Below are positions 16,588 through 24,198 of a DNA stretch of 64,000 bases, piece after piece. The first letter of the stretch is position 1, and each line of letters opens with the position of its first letter. A program made the translations under genes and the position numbers. The notes under the pieces were generated by a model, which had not been told where the DNA came from, did not search any database, and saw only the letters and a list, made by a program, of their open reading frames with translations. Where the stretch lies: positions 7,197,001 through 7,261,000 of the forward strand of contig NZ_CP109178.1 in assembly GCF_036248255.1 (NCBI RefSeq), given 5' to 3'. Origin of the DNA: Streptomyces sp. NBC_01717. Its GTDB lineage: Bacteria; Actinomycetota; Actinomycetes; Streptomycetales; Streptomycetaceae.

Positions 16588-17673
16588 TTGAAGCATCGAC
16601 GCATATCCAGGAAGCGCGCGGTCATGGCCGGATCGGCCGTCGTCGCCCTGGTCGCAGCGGGAGTCACGTTCCAGAGTGCGAACGCCAGTGACGACGTACC
16701 GCAGTTCACCGTCCGGACCCTGACGGCGAACGCGGCCGGAAAGCTCGCCACCACTCTCGGACAGGATCTGGGCGGCGACGCGGCCGGCTCGTACTACGAC
16801 GCCAAGTCGAAGAACCTGGTCGTGAACGTGGTCGACCGGGCCGCCGCCGAGCAGGTGCGGCAGGCGGGCGGCAGGGCGAAGGTCGTGACGAACTCGCTCG
16901 CCGAGCTGAAGTCGGCCCGGCAGACCCTCACCACCAAGGCCACGATCCCCGGCACCTCATGGGCCGTCGACCCGGTCAGCAATAAGGTGGTCGTCACCGC
17001 CGACCGCACGGTCGACGGCGCCGCCTGGGACAGACTCAGCACGGTCGTCGAGGGGCTGGGCGCCAAGGCCGAACTCAAGAAGACGGCTGGGGAGTTCAAG
17101 CCGTTCATCGCCGGCGGCGACGCGATCTGGGGCAACGGCGGGCGCTGCTCGCTCGGCTTCAACGTGGTCAAGGACGGCGAGCCGTACTTCCTGACCGCGG
17201 GACACTGCACCGAGGCGATCAGCAGCTGGTCCGACTCGCAGGGCGGCGCGGAGATCGGAACGAACGCGGGATCCGAATTCCCGGGCAACGACTTCGGGCT
17301 GGTGAAGTACACCTCCGACACGCCGCACCCCAGCGAGGTCGACCTCTACAACGGCTCCACCCAGCCGATCACCAAGGCGGGCGAGGCGACCGTCGGCATG
17401 ACGGTGACTCGTAGCGGTTCCACCACCCAGGTGCACGACGGCCAGGTCACCGGCCTCGACGCCACGGTGAACTACGGCAACGGCGACATCGTCGAAGGCC
17501 TCATCCAGACGACGGTCTGCGCGGAGCCGGGCGACAGCGGCGGCTCGCTCTTCGCGGGCGACACAGCGATCGGCCTGACCTCCGGCGGCAGCGGCGACTG
17601 CTCCTCGGGCGGGGAGACCTTCTTCCAGCCGGTGCCCGAGGCGCTGGCGGCATTCGGGGCCGAGATCGGCTGA
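16588..17673 (+). CDS. sprD: Streptogrisin D-type secreted serine protease precursor (S1)
   Basis: A 361-aa pre-pro-protease closely resembling streptogrisin D as recalled (K-H-R-R-I-S-R-K-R start, A-A-F-G-A-E-I-G end). The start is a TTG at 16588 with a textbook AGGAGG 6 nt upstream. A signal peptide covers about residues 1-33, and a long propeptide with two N-A-A-G-K-L-like segments runs to about residue 173; the mature enzyme begins I174-A-G-G-D-A-I-W. The triad is H206 (T-A-G-H-C), D235 (N-D-F-G) and S317 (G-D-S-G-G-S), with cysteines next to H206 and S317. It is secreted and probably prefers large hydrophobic residues like its relatives. The last 150 bp of the gene have been copied to 19567-19718. 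It is a paralogue of sprB 12 kb away in the same orientation. Confidence 0.95.
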   Translation: MKHRRISRKRAVMAGSAVVALVAAGVTFQSANASDDVPQFTVRTLTANAAGKLATTLGQDLGGDAAGSYYDAKSKNLVVNVVDRAAAEQVRQAGGRAKVVTNSLAELKSARQTLTTKATIPGTSWAVDPVSNKVVVTADRTVDGAAWDRLSTVVEGLGAKAELKKTAGEFKPFIAGGDAIWGNGGRCSLGFNVVKDGEPYFLTAGHCTEAISSWSDSQGGAEIGTNAGSEFPGNDFGLVKYTSDTPHPSEVDLYNGSTQPITKAGEATVGMTVTRSGSTTQVHDGQVTGLDATVNYGNGDIVEGLIQTTVCAEPGDSGGSLFAGDTAIGLTSGGSGDCSSGGETFFQPVPEALAAFGAEIG

Positions 17674-17702
17674 TCAGGCGGGTCCTCGGGGCGCTGTCCC
17701 CA

Positions 17703-17740
17703 TTCGTCGGCCGGGTCCGGACACGGGCCCGGCCGACGAA
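17703..17740 (+). terminator. Terminator hairpin after sprD
   Basis: Arms TTCGTCGGCCGGG and CCCGGCCGACGAA (13 bp, extendable with a G-U pair) enclose a short loop, 30 nt after the sprD stop. Confidence 0.8.
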
Positions 17741-17800
17741 CGAGTCCGGGCATGCCGCAGAAAGCCAGGCCGGCGCCGGACTGCTCGCAGAGCGGCCCGA

Positions 17801-18313
17801 TCAGGAGGCCGTTGACTCCAGGTGGTAGGTCGTGTCGACCCAGAAGCCGTTCGTGGCCCGGGCCTTGATCTCCAGCACGTACTGGCTGGGAGCCAGCGAC
17901 GCGATGCCGCCCCAGATGCCCCATGCGTAGCGCTGGGTCAGCCCCGTCCTGAACGGTGCGGAGAACTCCTGCAGCGGCAACGGAATGCTGTTGAGCGACG
18001 CCGTGGCCTCTGCCACCGTCATGGACTGGGGGACCCTCGAGTACGACCTGGTGTGCTGCATGTTGAGCACCGGGAAGAAGATCGGCCGGTCCGAGGGAAT
18101 CGTGCAGCGCCGCACCACGTGGCCGCCGTAGGTGCCGGCCAGGAACCAGAGGTCGTCCGGCTGGTTCCAGGCGGCGTGCTCGCCTGTTCTGTCCTCGACC
18201 GGGCTGCGGTCGTCAGGGGCGGACAGCGCCCATTTCCACCAGCGGCCCGCGAGCTCTCCGCCCTCTTCGTTGCTCAGTTTCCAGATGCTGTCGACCGATT
18301 CCGCACCACTCAT
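17801..18313 (-). CDS. Hypothetical protein
   Basis: A 170-aa soluble protein from ATG 18313, preceded by a good GGGAGG site. It has no signal peptide or membrane segment. Trp-rich stretches stand out: W-K-L-S-N-E, R-W-W-K-W-A-L, D-L-W-F-L-A-G-T-Y-G-G and Y-A-W-G-I-W-G-G. The C-terminal Y-V-L-E-I-K-A-R-A-T-N-G-F-W-V-D-T-T-Y-H segment looks like an edge of a beta sandwich. I do not recognise the family. The frame stays open upstream of 18313 but that part is poorly biased. It sits at the start of the degraded zone, convergent with sprD and upstream of a VWA-like remnant on the same strand. Confidence 0.65.
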   Translation of the reverse strand: MSGAESVDSIWKLSNEEGGELAGRWWKWALSAPDDRSPVEDRTGEHAAWNQPDDLWFLAGTYGGHVVRRCTIPSDRPIFFPVLNMQHTRSYSRVPQSMTVAEATASLNSIPLPLQEFSAPFRTGLTQRYAWGIWGGIASLAPSQYVLEIKARATNGFWVDTTYHLESTAS

Positions 18314-18399
18314 GACGCCCCTCCCGCGTGCAGCCCCTGGCTCGAGACCCGATTCGAACAAGCGGACAGTACCCGGGGCGGATGAAGGGCTCGACGCCG

Positions 18400-18745
18400 A
18401 CCTCTGAGACTGGTGGCGTCGGCCCGCTGGGGCCGCACGACCCGGGTCGCCGCGTCGCACGCGAGGACGGTGACCAGGCCGCGACGGCCGCCCACGGTTC
18501 GGGAGATTGCGGCAACTTCGAGGAGCGCACTGCGCAGTTCGACGTCACTGACCGATGCGGACGTGTCGATGACGGGATTCGGGTGAGAGAGGGGCCTGTT
18601 GGATTCCAACTCCCGTCTGACCGCGGGAGCATAGACATCATGGGAGGGAAGAGCTTCGTGCTCTCTGCCGCCGCCGTCGTCCGGGCCGAGCGGAACGCGA
18701 CCGACCACGCGTCCGCGGCCGTGCCCGTCGACGGTCTGGCCAAGG
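18400..18745 (-). pseudogene. Remnant of a DUF2201/VWA-like metallopeptidase-associated protein
   Basis: On the minus strand one frame encodes N-P-V-I-D-T-S-A-S-V-S-D-V-E-L-R-S-A-L-L-E-V, followed by G-L-V-T-V-L-A-C-D-A-A-T-R-V-V. This matches the MIDAS-type D-T-S-x-S core and C-D-A strand of the VWA-like domain of DUF2201 proteins, usually partnered with MoxR ATPases. Upstream, the expected S-R-R-type stretch appears only in another frame, and the downstream G-G-G-G-T-D segment is absent, with no start codon in place. This indicates a frameshifted, truncated relic. Nothing recognisable was found from 18746 to 18951. Confidence 0.6.
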
Positions 18746-18951
18746 CACAGTAAGGCGCAGCCCGGTTCGGCCACCCAGGTCGAGGCCGTCAGCGAGCGAA
18801 CCGAAACCACCACCACCTGTGAACGGTGATGGCACCGTGACGGTGGACTACCACGCCGCCCCGATCCATCTGCCCGACGAGGACGCAGCGGAAGGCTTGC
18901 GGACCGTGGACGCCGATCCGGTGCGCGCGGCCAAGGGATCGTACGCGGCCA

Positions 18952-19716
18952 ATGCCCGACCATCCCCACTCAGTCTGGATTGCCCATGCCCTCCGTGTTG
19001 GTATGCGGGCCGCTACCCTCACCGGGGTGGCCGCGGCCCTTGTCGTCCTGTGCGCGACCTCCTTCTGGTGGTTCCACCGCACCGACGACAGCCCGTACGC
19101 CGTCGCAGCCGAGCCGAAGGTGAGCGTCACCTGCAAGGGCGAGTCCCCGTCCAAGGAGCTGCGTACTTTCCTGACCGTGTTCGTCCAGCGTCTGGCAGAC
19201 GGTGACGTGAAGGGCATCGACGCGCCGGCCGACGGTTACCCCGACGGTGCGGCGGCGGCCCGGGAGTCCTCGGACTTTCTGCGCCCGCTCGCACCGGCGG
19301 CCGGTGGCGACCCGGTCATGGCACACATCGGACCGGTGGGCGACAGCCGTTCATTCCTGCAGCGCATCGAGGCACCGCAGGGCGGTCCGGCCGAGACCGA
19401 ACTCACCCTGTCCGACGGTAAGCAGGTGCACATCCAACTGGCCAGGGAGCACGGTGCGTGGTGGGGCTACGCACTCGCGCCGGCCGACTCATACCGGTCA
19501 CGGCCCGGGGCCGGATGCTCGTACGGCACGAGCATCCGGCCCTTCCGTCTGCGTACGCGTCATCGATGCGCGGAGCCGGGCGACAGCGGCGGCTCGCTCT
19601 TCGCGGGCGACACAGCGATCGGCCTGACCTCCGGCGGCAGCGGCGACTGCTCCTCGGGCGGGGAGACCCCAGCCGGTGTCCGAGGCGCTGGCGGCATTCG
19701 GCGCCGAGAACGGTGA
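18952..19716 (+). CDS. Membrane-anchored hypothetical protein with a streptogrisin fragment fused to its C-terminus
   Basis: A 254-aa open frame. Residues 1-185 look like an independent protein: one N-terminal hydrophobic segment (A-A-T-L-T-G-V-A-A-A-L-V-V-L-C-A) then an extracytoplasmic part with C-K-G-E-S-P-S-K-E-L and A-R-E-H-G-A-W-W-G-Y-A-L, of unknown function. From residue 206 ([10 protein letters not shown]) the sequence is identical to sprD, including the catalytic serine but lacking His and Asp, so no protease activity is expected. A 5-bp deletion then shifts the frame into P-A-G-V-R-G-A-G-G-I-R. No good ribosome site is visible for ATG 18952 or ATG 19003. A terminator-like hairpin at 19508-19542 lies inside the frame, so the original gene may have ended there. 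It could be non-functional. Confidence 0.5.
   Translation: MPDHPHSVWIAHALRVGMRAATLTGVAAALVVLCATSFWWFHRTDDSPYAVAAEPKVSVTCKGESPSKELRTFLTVFVQRLADGDVKGIDAPADGYPDGAAAARESSDFLRPLAPAAGGDPVMAHIGPVGDSRSFLQRIEAPQGGPAETELTLSDGKQVHIQLAREHGAWWGYALAPADSYRSRPGAGCSYGTSIRPFRLRTRHRCAEPGDSGGSLFAGDTAIGLTSGGSGDCSSGGETPAGVRGAGGIRRRER
19508..19542 (+). terminator. 15-bp hairpin inside the chimeric frame
   Basis: Perfect arms GGGCCGGATGCTCGT and ACGAGCATCCGGCCC with loop ACGGC. It looks like the terminator of the original gene, now followed by the sprD-derived fragment. Confidence 0.65.
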
Positions 19717-19718
19717 CG
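19567..19718 (+). repeat. Duplicated 3' end of sprD
   Basis: Positions 19567-19668 are identical to 17518-17619 over 102 bp (offset 2049). After that, 5 bp (TTCTT, 17620-17624 in sprD) are missing, and the remaining 50 bp differ at three substitutions plus one small indel before the stop. The block starts at the Cys codon just before G-D-S-G-G-S. Confidence 0.95.
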
Positions 19719-19743
19719 CCGGCTCGCTCACTCGTGTGAGCGA

Positions 19744-19777
19744 GGGCCCGCTTGCCCCCACGGGGGCGGGTGGGCCC
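19744..19777. terminator. Imperfect hairpin between convergent genes
   Basis: GGGCCC...GCCCCC pairs with GGGGGC...GGGCCC across a short loop, with three mismatches or wobbles. It lies between the chimeric frame and the lipoprotein gene and could terminate both. Confidence 0.5.
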
Positions 19778-19784
19778 ACTGCTG

Positions 19785-20516
19785 CTATGCGGAAGGATCG
19801 GCCGGAGCCTTCACCACGGGCTTCTTCGCCAGCGGGTCGTTTTCGCAGCCGAGTGCGTCGGTGGCTCTGCGGGTCATGAGGTAGAGGAAGGTGACCTGCT
19901 GGTCCACCGTCTTCTGCTGGACGTCGGTCCCGTTGAGCAGGGTGTTGGAAGCCTGTCCCTGGAGCAGGACCTTTTGGGACGGCTTCTTGAGGTCGCCGGG
20001 CATCCGGCACGGCACGGTGAGCCGTGAAACGAGGTCGTTGGCTTCGACAGTCGCGCCGTTCACGTCGTAGTGGCTGAGCTTCCCCGGAAGCTTGTCCACG
20101 TCGCGGGCCTCGGTGTCCTGCGGAACCCAGGAGAACTCGATGCGCAGTCTCTTGGAGCCGAAGGTGTTCCTCGGAGCGAACGAGCAGGTCGTCTGAGACG
20201 ACGTCGGCGTGCTCAGGTCTTCTCCCAGTCGTTCCTGCATACCTTCGACCAGATCTGATGTCAGAGCGAAGACAGTGGACTTGAGCTCGTCCGCCTTCAG
20301 CAGGTCACGCACCGCTTCTCCCTCGGTGGAGGAAGCGGGTACGTCACAGAACTCCTTCTCCGGGGCGGCCTTGTCATCTGCTGTGCACGCGGATGCGCCG
20401 AGTGAGAGAAGGGCTATTGCTGTGAGCGCCAAACCCTTGCGGGACCGGACCGACTTCCGGACCTCAGAGGTGTGCCCCTGCGGCGTCTCTTCCGATGGCG
20501 TAACCAGCAGCTGCAT
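19785..20516 (-). CDS. Putative secreted lipoprotein, ESX-type cluster
   Basis: A 243-aa protein. A basic start and hydrophobic run (K-G-L-A-L-T-A-I-A-L-L-S-L-G-A-S-A-C) end in a Cys that could be lipidated, although the -3 residue is Ala rather than Leu. The rest is hydrophilic, with C-D-V-P, T-C-S-F-A-P-R-N, P-C-R-M-P and L-G-C-E-N-D cysteines that may form disulfides. ATG 20516 lies inside the end of the upstream gene; earlier in-frame ATGs at 20531 and 20543 are possible. Overlap of about 50 nt indicates co-transcription with the large ESX-like gene. No family recognised. It may help export or display its upstream neighbours, which is inference from position. Confidence 0.7.
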   Translation of the reverse strand: MQLLVTPSEETPQGHTSEVRKSVRSRKGLALTAIALLSLGASACTADDKAAPEKEFCDVPASSTEGEAVRDLLKADELKSTVFALTSDLVEGMQERLGEDLSTPTSSQTTCSFAPRNTFGSKRLRIEFSWVPQDTEARDVDKLPGKLSHYDVNGATVEANDLVSRLTVPCRMPGDLKKPSQKVLLQGQASNTLLNGTDVQQKTVDQQVTFLYLMTRRATDALGCENDPLAKKPVVKAPADPSA

Positions 20517-22611
20517 CGTCCCTCGCCTCATTGAACGGCCCATTACCCTTGATTCCTCTCTGCTCGCCCCATTCGTCGATCAGGCGAGTGGTTCCGTCCA
20601 TACCCCGGCCGTAGTTCTCGCTGGAATCCTGCTTGCCCTGCTGCTCGGCTGCCTCGACGACATCCTTGGTCCAGTCGTACTTGAATGAATCGATCAACGC
20701 GCCACCCGCGGTGCTCACTACGGGGATCTCGCCTATGAGCCCGTTGGCTCCGATGGCTGAATACTCGGCGGTGTCCTCGGCCCATTCGACCTTGTCATCT
20801 TCCTTGTCCTGGTAGACATCGGCGCCGATTCCGTTGATGGCCCCCATCGCCGTGCCGACCTGCTGGCTCCGGTGGTTCCAGTCCGAGCTGGCCCCGTGGA
20901 TCCCGTTGCCCTCGTAGTCCGGTGCGTCGGCAAGTACCTCGGCGGCGTAGGCGCGTTCGGATTCGTACAGGAGCGAATAGGACGGCGCGTCGTCCGAGAT
21001 GCCCCGCATGACACGTATGAGGCTGCCTTGGCCCACGGCGATGTGCGCCTTGTCGCCGGACCCGTAGATGGAGTCCTTACCGGCGACGCCGCCATAGTCC
21101 GATTCCTGGCCGTTGAGGATGATATGCGTGTCGGGCACATAGTCCGCCAAGGCCTTGGCCATCGGCTGGCGCAGGTTTTCCAGGTCCTTGGGGAACTCGT
21201 CCCCGCCCATCTCGTCGTCCAGGTAGCGGATGGCGTTGTGCATGACCCGCGCCTGGCCCTCGGTGTGCGGACCCGCCTCGCCCAGCTTCTCCCCCGGTTC
21301 GTGGCCGGTGGCGGCTGCCTGGATGGCCGCCCCCAGGCCTGTGGCCTTGTCGGGGTTGTCGACGTCCATGACCGCGCCCGGTCCGGAGAAGTACTCGTCG
21401 GGCCATTCCTTGCGGTCCGTCAGCAGGTATTTCAGGTGGTCGTTCTTGTTCCCCTCGGCCTCCGGGTCGAGGAAGTAGGTGGCCGTGTCCGGATCCTTGC
21501 TCATGATCCCCAGGATTCCGTCCAGCGGATCGTTCGCCAGCTTGGGGCGGCTTGCGTCGACGTGGTGAAGCCAGACATTCGGATTGGCCTTCTCGGCGTC
21601 GATGATGTCGTTCGCGACGTCGTTGAGGAACTGCTTCCCGTACCCGCTGCCGTGCTGCATGAGAGTGACCGCGGTCTGGTAGCCGTTCACCGGCCGCAGG
21701 TTGTCGCCGATGTTGTCCGTACCCGCGTCCTTGAGCCCCTCGACGAAGGGCTTGTACGCGTAGCTGGTCGGATCCTTCGTGCCCGAGGCCACGGTGTTCG
21801 CAAGGCTGGTGTTGATCGAGTTGTAGAGCTTCTGGTCTTCCTTCGAAGCGCCTCTCTCGTCGGCCGCCAACTCCATCCTGTCGGCCAGGTCCAGAGTGCC
21901 TTTCGCACCGAGGCCGTTCAGATAGGCCTCGCTGAAATGTTTGTCCTTGGAATTCTGGTTCATGATGTCCCGGTAGTGCTTCAGCTCCTTCTCGGAAGCA
22001 TCACCGGAACGGACCTTCTCCGTGAGGTTGAGGGCCTCAACGGCCTCGACGTCGTTGACCGGCTTCGAATTGAATCCGAAAAGCGCCGGGTTGTCGGCTC
22101 CCGATGCCTGCAGCAGGGCCACCTTGATGTCGTGATCGTATTCTGTCACGACCTTGACCGCGTCAGCGATCTTCTGCGTGTAGGAATGCTCCACGTCGGG
22201 AAGGTCCGGGTCGTGCTGGATGCTGTACTTGGTCTGGGCGTCGACCTTGCTGAAGTCATAGCTCGCGACGCCTTGGTCCGAGACCTTCATGCCGGCTTCC
22301 TTGGCCTCCGCGACGGCGGACTTGACCCGTCCGATCAGCTCGGTGAGCTGGCCGTGGGCGTCACGAAGGAGCGACTCCAGGGCTCGTGCCTCTTTTTGTG
22401 CGGCGTCGTACTCACTGCGTGTCAAAGCGAAGTTGGTGGAGGATACGGAGGCGCTCTCGCCCGTCCAGAGCTTCCCCTTGGATATGCTCTGGACGTCGTC
22501 CTCGTAGAGGTCTTCGAGCGTCTTGAACTTGCCCGCCATTGTTTTCCAGCCGTCCGCCGCCGTGGTGAGCGCGGACAGCTTTATGTGCATGATCTCGTCG
22601 TACGTCGGCAT
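20464..22611 (-). CDS. Large WXG100-like / DUF6571-type protein
   Basis: A 715-aa protein starting M-P-T-Y-D-E-I-M. The first 110 residues are a helical hairpin typical of ESX/LXG-like N-terminal modules (W-K-T-M-A-G-K-F, K-L-W-T-G-E-S-A near the turn, then a long helix to S-L-L-R-D-A-H-G-Q-L). The middle is rich in D-L-A-D-R-M-E-L and H-G-S-G-Y-G-K-Q-F-L-N-D segments, as in a Streptomyces-specific family I recall as DUF6571. The C-terminal A-M-G-A-I-N-G-I-G-A-D and G-E-I-P-V-V-S-T-A-G-G-A-L-I-D look like a glycine-rich membrane-active hairpin. A type VII-type secreted or surface protein is plausible; no nuclease or other toxin motif was seen. The partner gene ends 9 bp upstream. GC is lower than in neighbouring genes. 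Confidence 0.75.
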   Translation of the reverse strand: MPTYDEIMHIKLSALTTAADGWKTMAGKFKTLEDLYEDDVQSISKGKLWTGESASVSSTNFALTRSEYDAAQKEARALESLLRDAHGQLTELIGRVKSAVAEAKEAGMKVSDQGVASYDFSKVDAQTKYSIQHDPDLPDVEHSYTQKIADAVKVVTEYDHDIKVALLQASGADNPALFGFNSKPVNDVEAVEALNLTEKVRSGDASEKELKHYRDIMNQNSKDKHFSEAYLNGLGAKGTLDLADRMELAADERGASKEDQKLYNSINTSLANTVASGTKDPTSYAYKPFVEGLKDAGTDNIGDNLRPVNGYQTAVTLMQHGSGYGKQFLNDVANDIIDAEKANPNVWLHHVDASRPKLANDPLDGILGIMSKDPDTATYFLDPEAEGNKNDHLKYLLTDRKEWPDEYFSGPGAVMDVDNPDKATGLGAAIQAAATGHEPGEKLGEAGPHTEGQARVMHNAIRYLDDEMGGDEFPKDLENLRQPMAKALADYVPDTHIILNGQESDYGGVAGKDSIYGSGDKAHIAVGQGSLIRVMRGISDDAPSYSLLYESERAYAAEVLADAPDYEGNGIHGASSDWNHRSQQVGTAMGAINGIGADVYQDKEDDKVEWAEDTAEYSAIGANGLIGEIPVVSTAGGALIDSFKYDWTKDVVEAAEQQGKQDSSENYGRGMDGTTRLIDEWGEQRGIKGNGPFNEARDDAAAGYAIGRDAAGAHL

Positions 22612-22620
22612 CGGTTCCCC

Positions 22621-23073
22621 CTAGATATCCGACACTTTGGACTTCACCGAGTTGAAACCGGCCTCGGTTTCCAGGTCGTTGTTACTGAAAAGGACTGCCG
22701 TGTTCCGGAGTGCCGACTTCTCCTGACTCAGGCGCCCCATCAGCCGCTTGACCTGCTCGTCCCAGTGGGAGTGGGCCTTCTTGAGCCCGGCGGCCGTCTC
22801 CCAGCCCTTGAACTCGGCGACGGCTCCGCGGACGGATTCGTCGGCGGCGTCGGCCGCAGTCCTGGTGCCGGGCTCGAGGTTCTTCTCGATGCTGTTCGCC
22901 GCCTTCTTCTTCTTGGCGGGCGTGGTTGCCAGGTCCGGTGAGGTGCTGCTGCCCAGCAAGGGCGGCTGTGTCGTGGCACCTTGGTCGGCGGGGAGCTGGT
23001 TCAACCGCATCTGCGACGAGTGACGCTCGATCACCTCGCCCTTCTGCTGAGCCCACTCTTCCTCGAACGACAT
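22621..23073 (-). CDS. Small helical ESX-type partner protein
   Basis: A 150-aa helical protein, M-S-F-E-E-E-W-A-Q-Q-K at the N-terminus, with R-L-N-Q-L-P-A-D, a K-K-K-K linker and a C-terminal pair of helices with H-W-D-E-Q-V-K-R-L-M and L-F-S-N-N-D-L-E-T-E. Such small proteins occur immediately before DUF6571-like genes in Streptomyces as I recall. The ATG at 23073 has a strong AGGGGGA site. It resembles WXG100 partners in size and helicity but lacks a clear W-x-G. It is first in a three-gene operon (this, the 715-aa protein, the lipoprotein). Probably forms a complex with the next product. Confidence 0.72.
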   Translation of the reverse strand: MSFEEEWAQQKGEVIERHSSQMRLNQLPADQGATTQPPLLGSSTSPDLATTPAKKKKAANSIEKNLEPGTRTAADAADESVRGAVAEFKGWETAAGLKKAHSHWDEQVKRLMGRLSQEKSALRNTAVLFSNNDLETEAGFNSVKSKVSDI

Positions 23074-23289
23074 GGGTCCCCCTGGCTGCTTTCACTCATT
23101 GCCGGACTGTTCAGGTGTGATCACCCTACCGAGTGGTCCACGCCCGGAGCCTCGGCGGCATTGCATCTGTAACCAACCCCATTCGGGCCGTATTTGCTGC
23201 CTGTAGTCCCCTCTGGGGTCATTTACGGCAACAGTCTTCTGTGATGCGAATCTTCGGTCGCCGGCGGAACGGCCGCTCGTGCCCCGGGT

Positions 23290-23873
23290 GACCGGAGCGC
23301 CGGTTCGTCGGCCCCTGCTTCGGCTCCCGCGCGGACCGGGACACCTGGACGCGGCCGGCCGGTGCCGAGAACGTCCTGCTGATCTCGCTGGGCTCGGCGT
23401 ACACGAAACAGCCGGAGTTCTACCGCCAGTGCCTGGCCGCCTACGGCAACCTGGCCGGCTGGCACGTCGTACTCCAGATCGGCAAGTGCACGGACCCGGA
23501 CGAGCTCGGTGACATCCCGGCCAACGTCGAGGTGCACTCGTGGGTGCCGCAGCTGACGGTCCTGGAGCAGGCCGACGCGTTTGTCACCCACGCGGGGATG
23601 GGCGGCAGCAGTGAAGGGCTGTACACCGGGGTTCCCATGATCGCTGTCCCGCAGGCCGCCGAGCAGTTCATGAACGCGGACCGGCTAGTCGGCCTGGGTG
23701 TGGCCCGCCGCATCGACACCGCTCAGGCCACCGCCGTGGCCCTGCGCACCGCGCTCACCGAACTCGTCGCCGACGAGGATGTCGCCCGGCGCTCGGCCCA
23801 GCTCCGCGCCGAAGCGCGGGCCGAGGGCGGTACGGCACGGGCAGCCGGCCTCATCGAGGAGATGTTGGGCTGA
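23290..23873 (+). pseudogene. 5'-truncated MGT-family (macrolide-type) glycosyltransferase
   Basis: After a stop at about 23287-23289 the frame encodes the C-terminal, nucleotide-sugar-binding half of an OleD/MGT-type glycosyltransferase. It contains R-F-V-G-P-C-F-G, then [35 protein letters not shown], and [14 protein letters not shown]. The family normally has about 400 residues; only about 194 remain, and the N-terminal acceptor-binding half and start codon are gone. The intact enzymes inactivate macrolides by glucosylation. ATG 23532 could give a fragment without function. Confidence 0.85.
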
Positions 23874-23882
23874 TCCCTGCCC

Positions 23883-24042
23883 TCAGGCAGGGCTCGAGCC
23901 ACCGGGGGCGGTCGCCGCACCCTCGGTGTCGTCCGGCGCGCCGACGTAGGAGGCGATGGACAGCAGCTGCGGTGTCTGCGCCGACGACCAGCAGCGCGGC
24001 CCGTGCGGTGACGGCGTTTCTCACCTCGTCAGCGAAAGTCAT
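23883..24042 (-). pseudogene. Remnant of a YhgE/Pip-like membrane protein
   Basis: From ATG 24042 the minus strand reads T-F-A-D-E-V-R-N-A-V-T-A-R-A-A-L-L-V-V-G. Then a 1-nt frame change gives P-Q-L-L-S-I-A-S-Y-V-G-A-P before a stop. The pieces together resemble the N-terminal membrane helix of YhgE/Pip-type proteins (L-Q-L-L-F-I-A-S-Y-V-G-A-L). About 50 codons remain. The match is short, so this is a tentative call. Confidence 0.4.
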
Positions 24043-24123
24043 GCCCCCACGGTCGGGGAGAGTCCGGCATTCGCGCAGGCGGGGGCGGGTCGAATGGCGG
24101 AAGAGCGGGGGCGCCTCGATTAT

Positions 24124-24137
24124 CGTACGGATGTTCG
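24124..24137 (+). promoter_or_regulatory. Candidate LexA (SOS) box before dnaE2
   Basis: CGTACGGATGTTCG agrees with the Gram-positive LexA consensus CGAACRNRYGTTCG at all defined positions except the third (T for A). It ends about 60 nt before the dnaE2 start, the right place to repress an SOS-induced cassette. Confidence 0.6.
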
Positions 24138-24198
24138 AAACTTGGTCTATGGTGGAGAGCGAGGGGGTGGTGAGTACGGATCGGTCCAGGAGGTGCGG

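Noticed and set aside
20872..22941. A long plus-strand frame opposite the ESX-like genes
   Set aside because: No motif or ribosome site; the minus-strand genes have clear starts and a partner structure.
23532..23873. Calling the glycosyltransferase fragment a functional small gene
   Set aside because: It lacks the acceptor-binding half that the family needs and has no ribosome site before ATG 23532.
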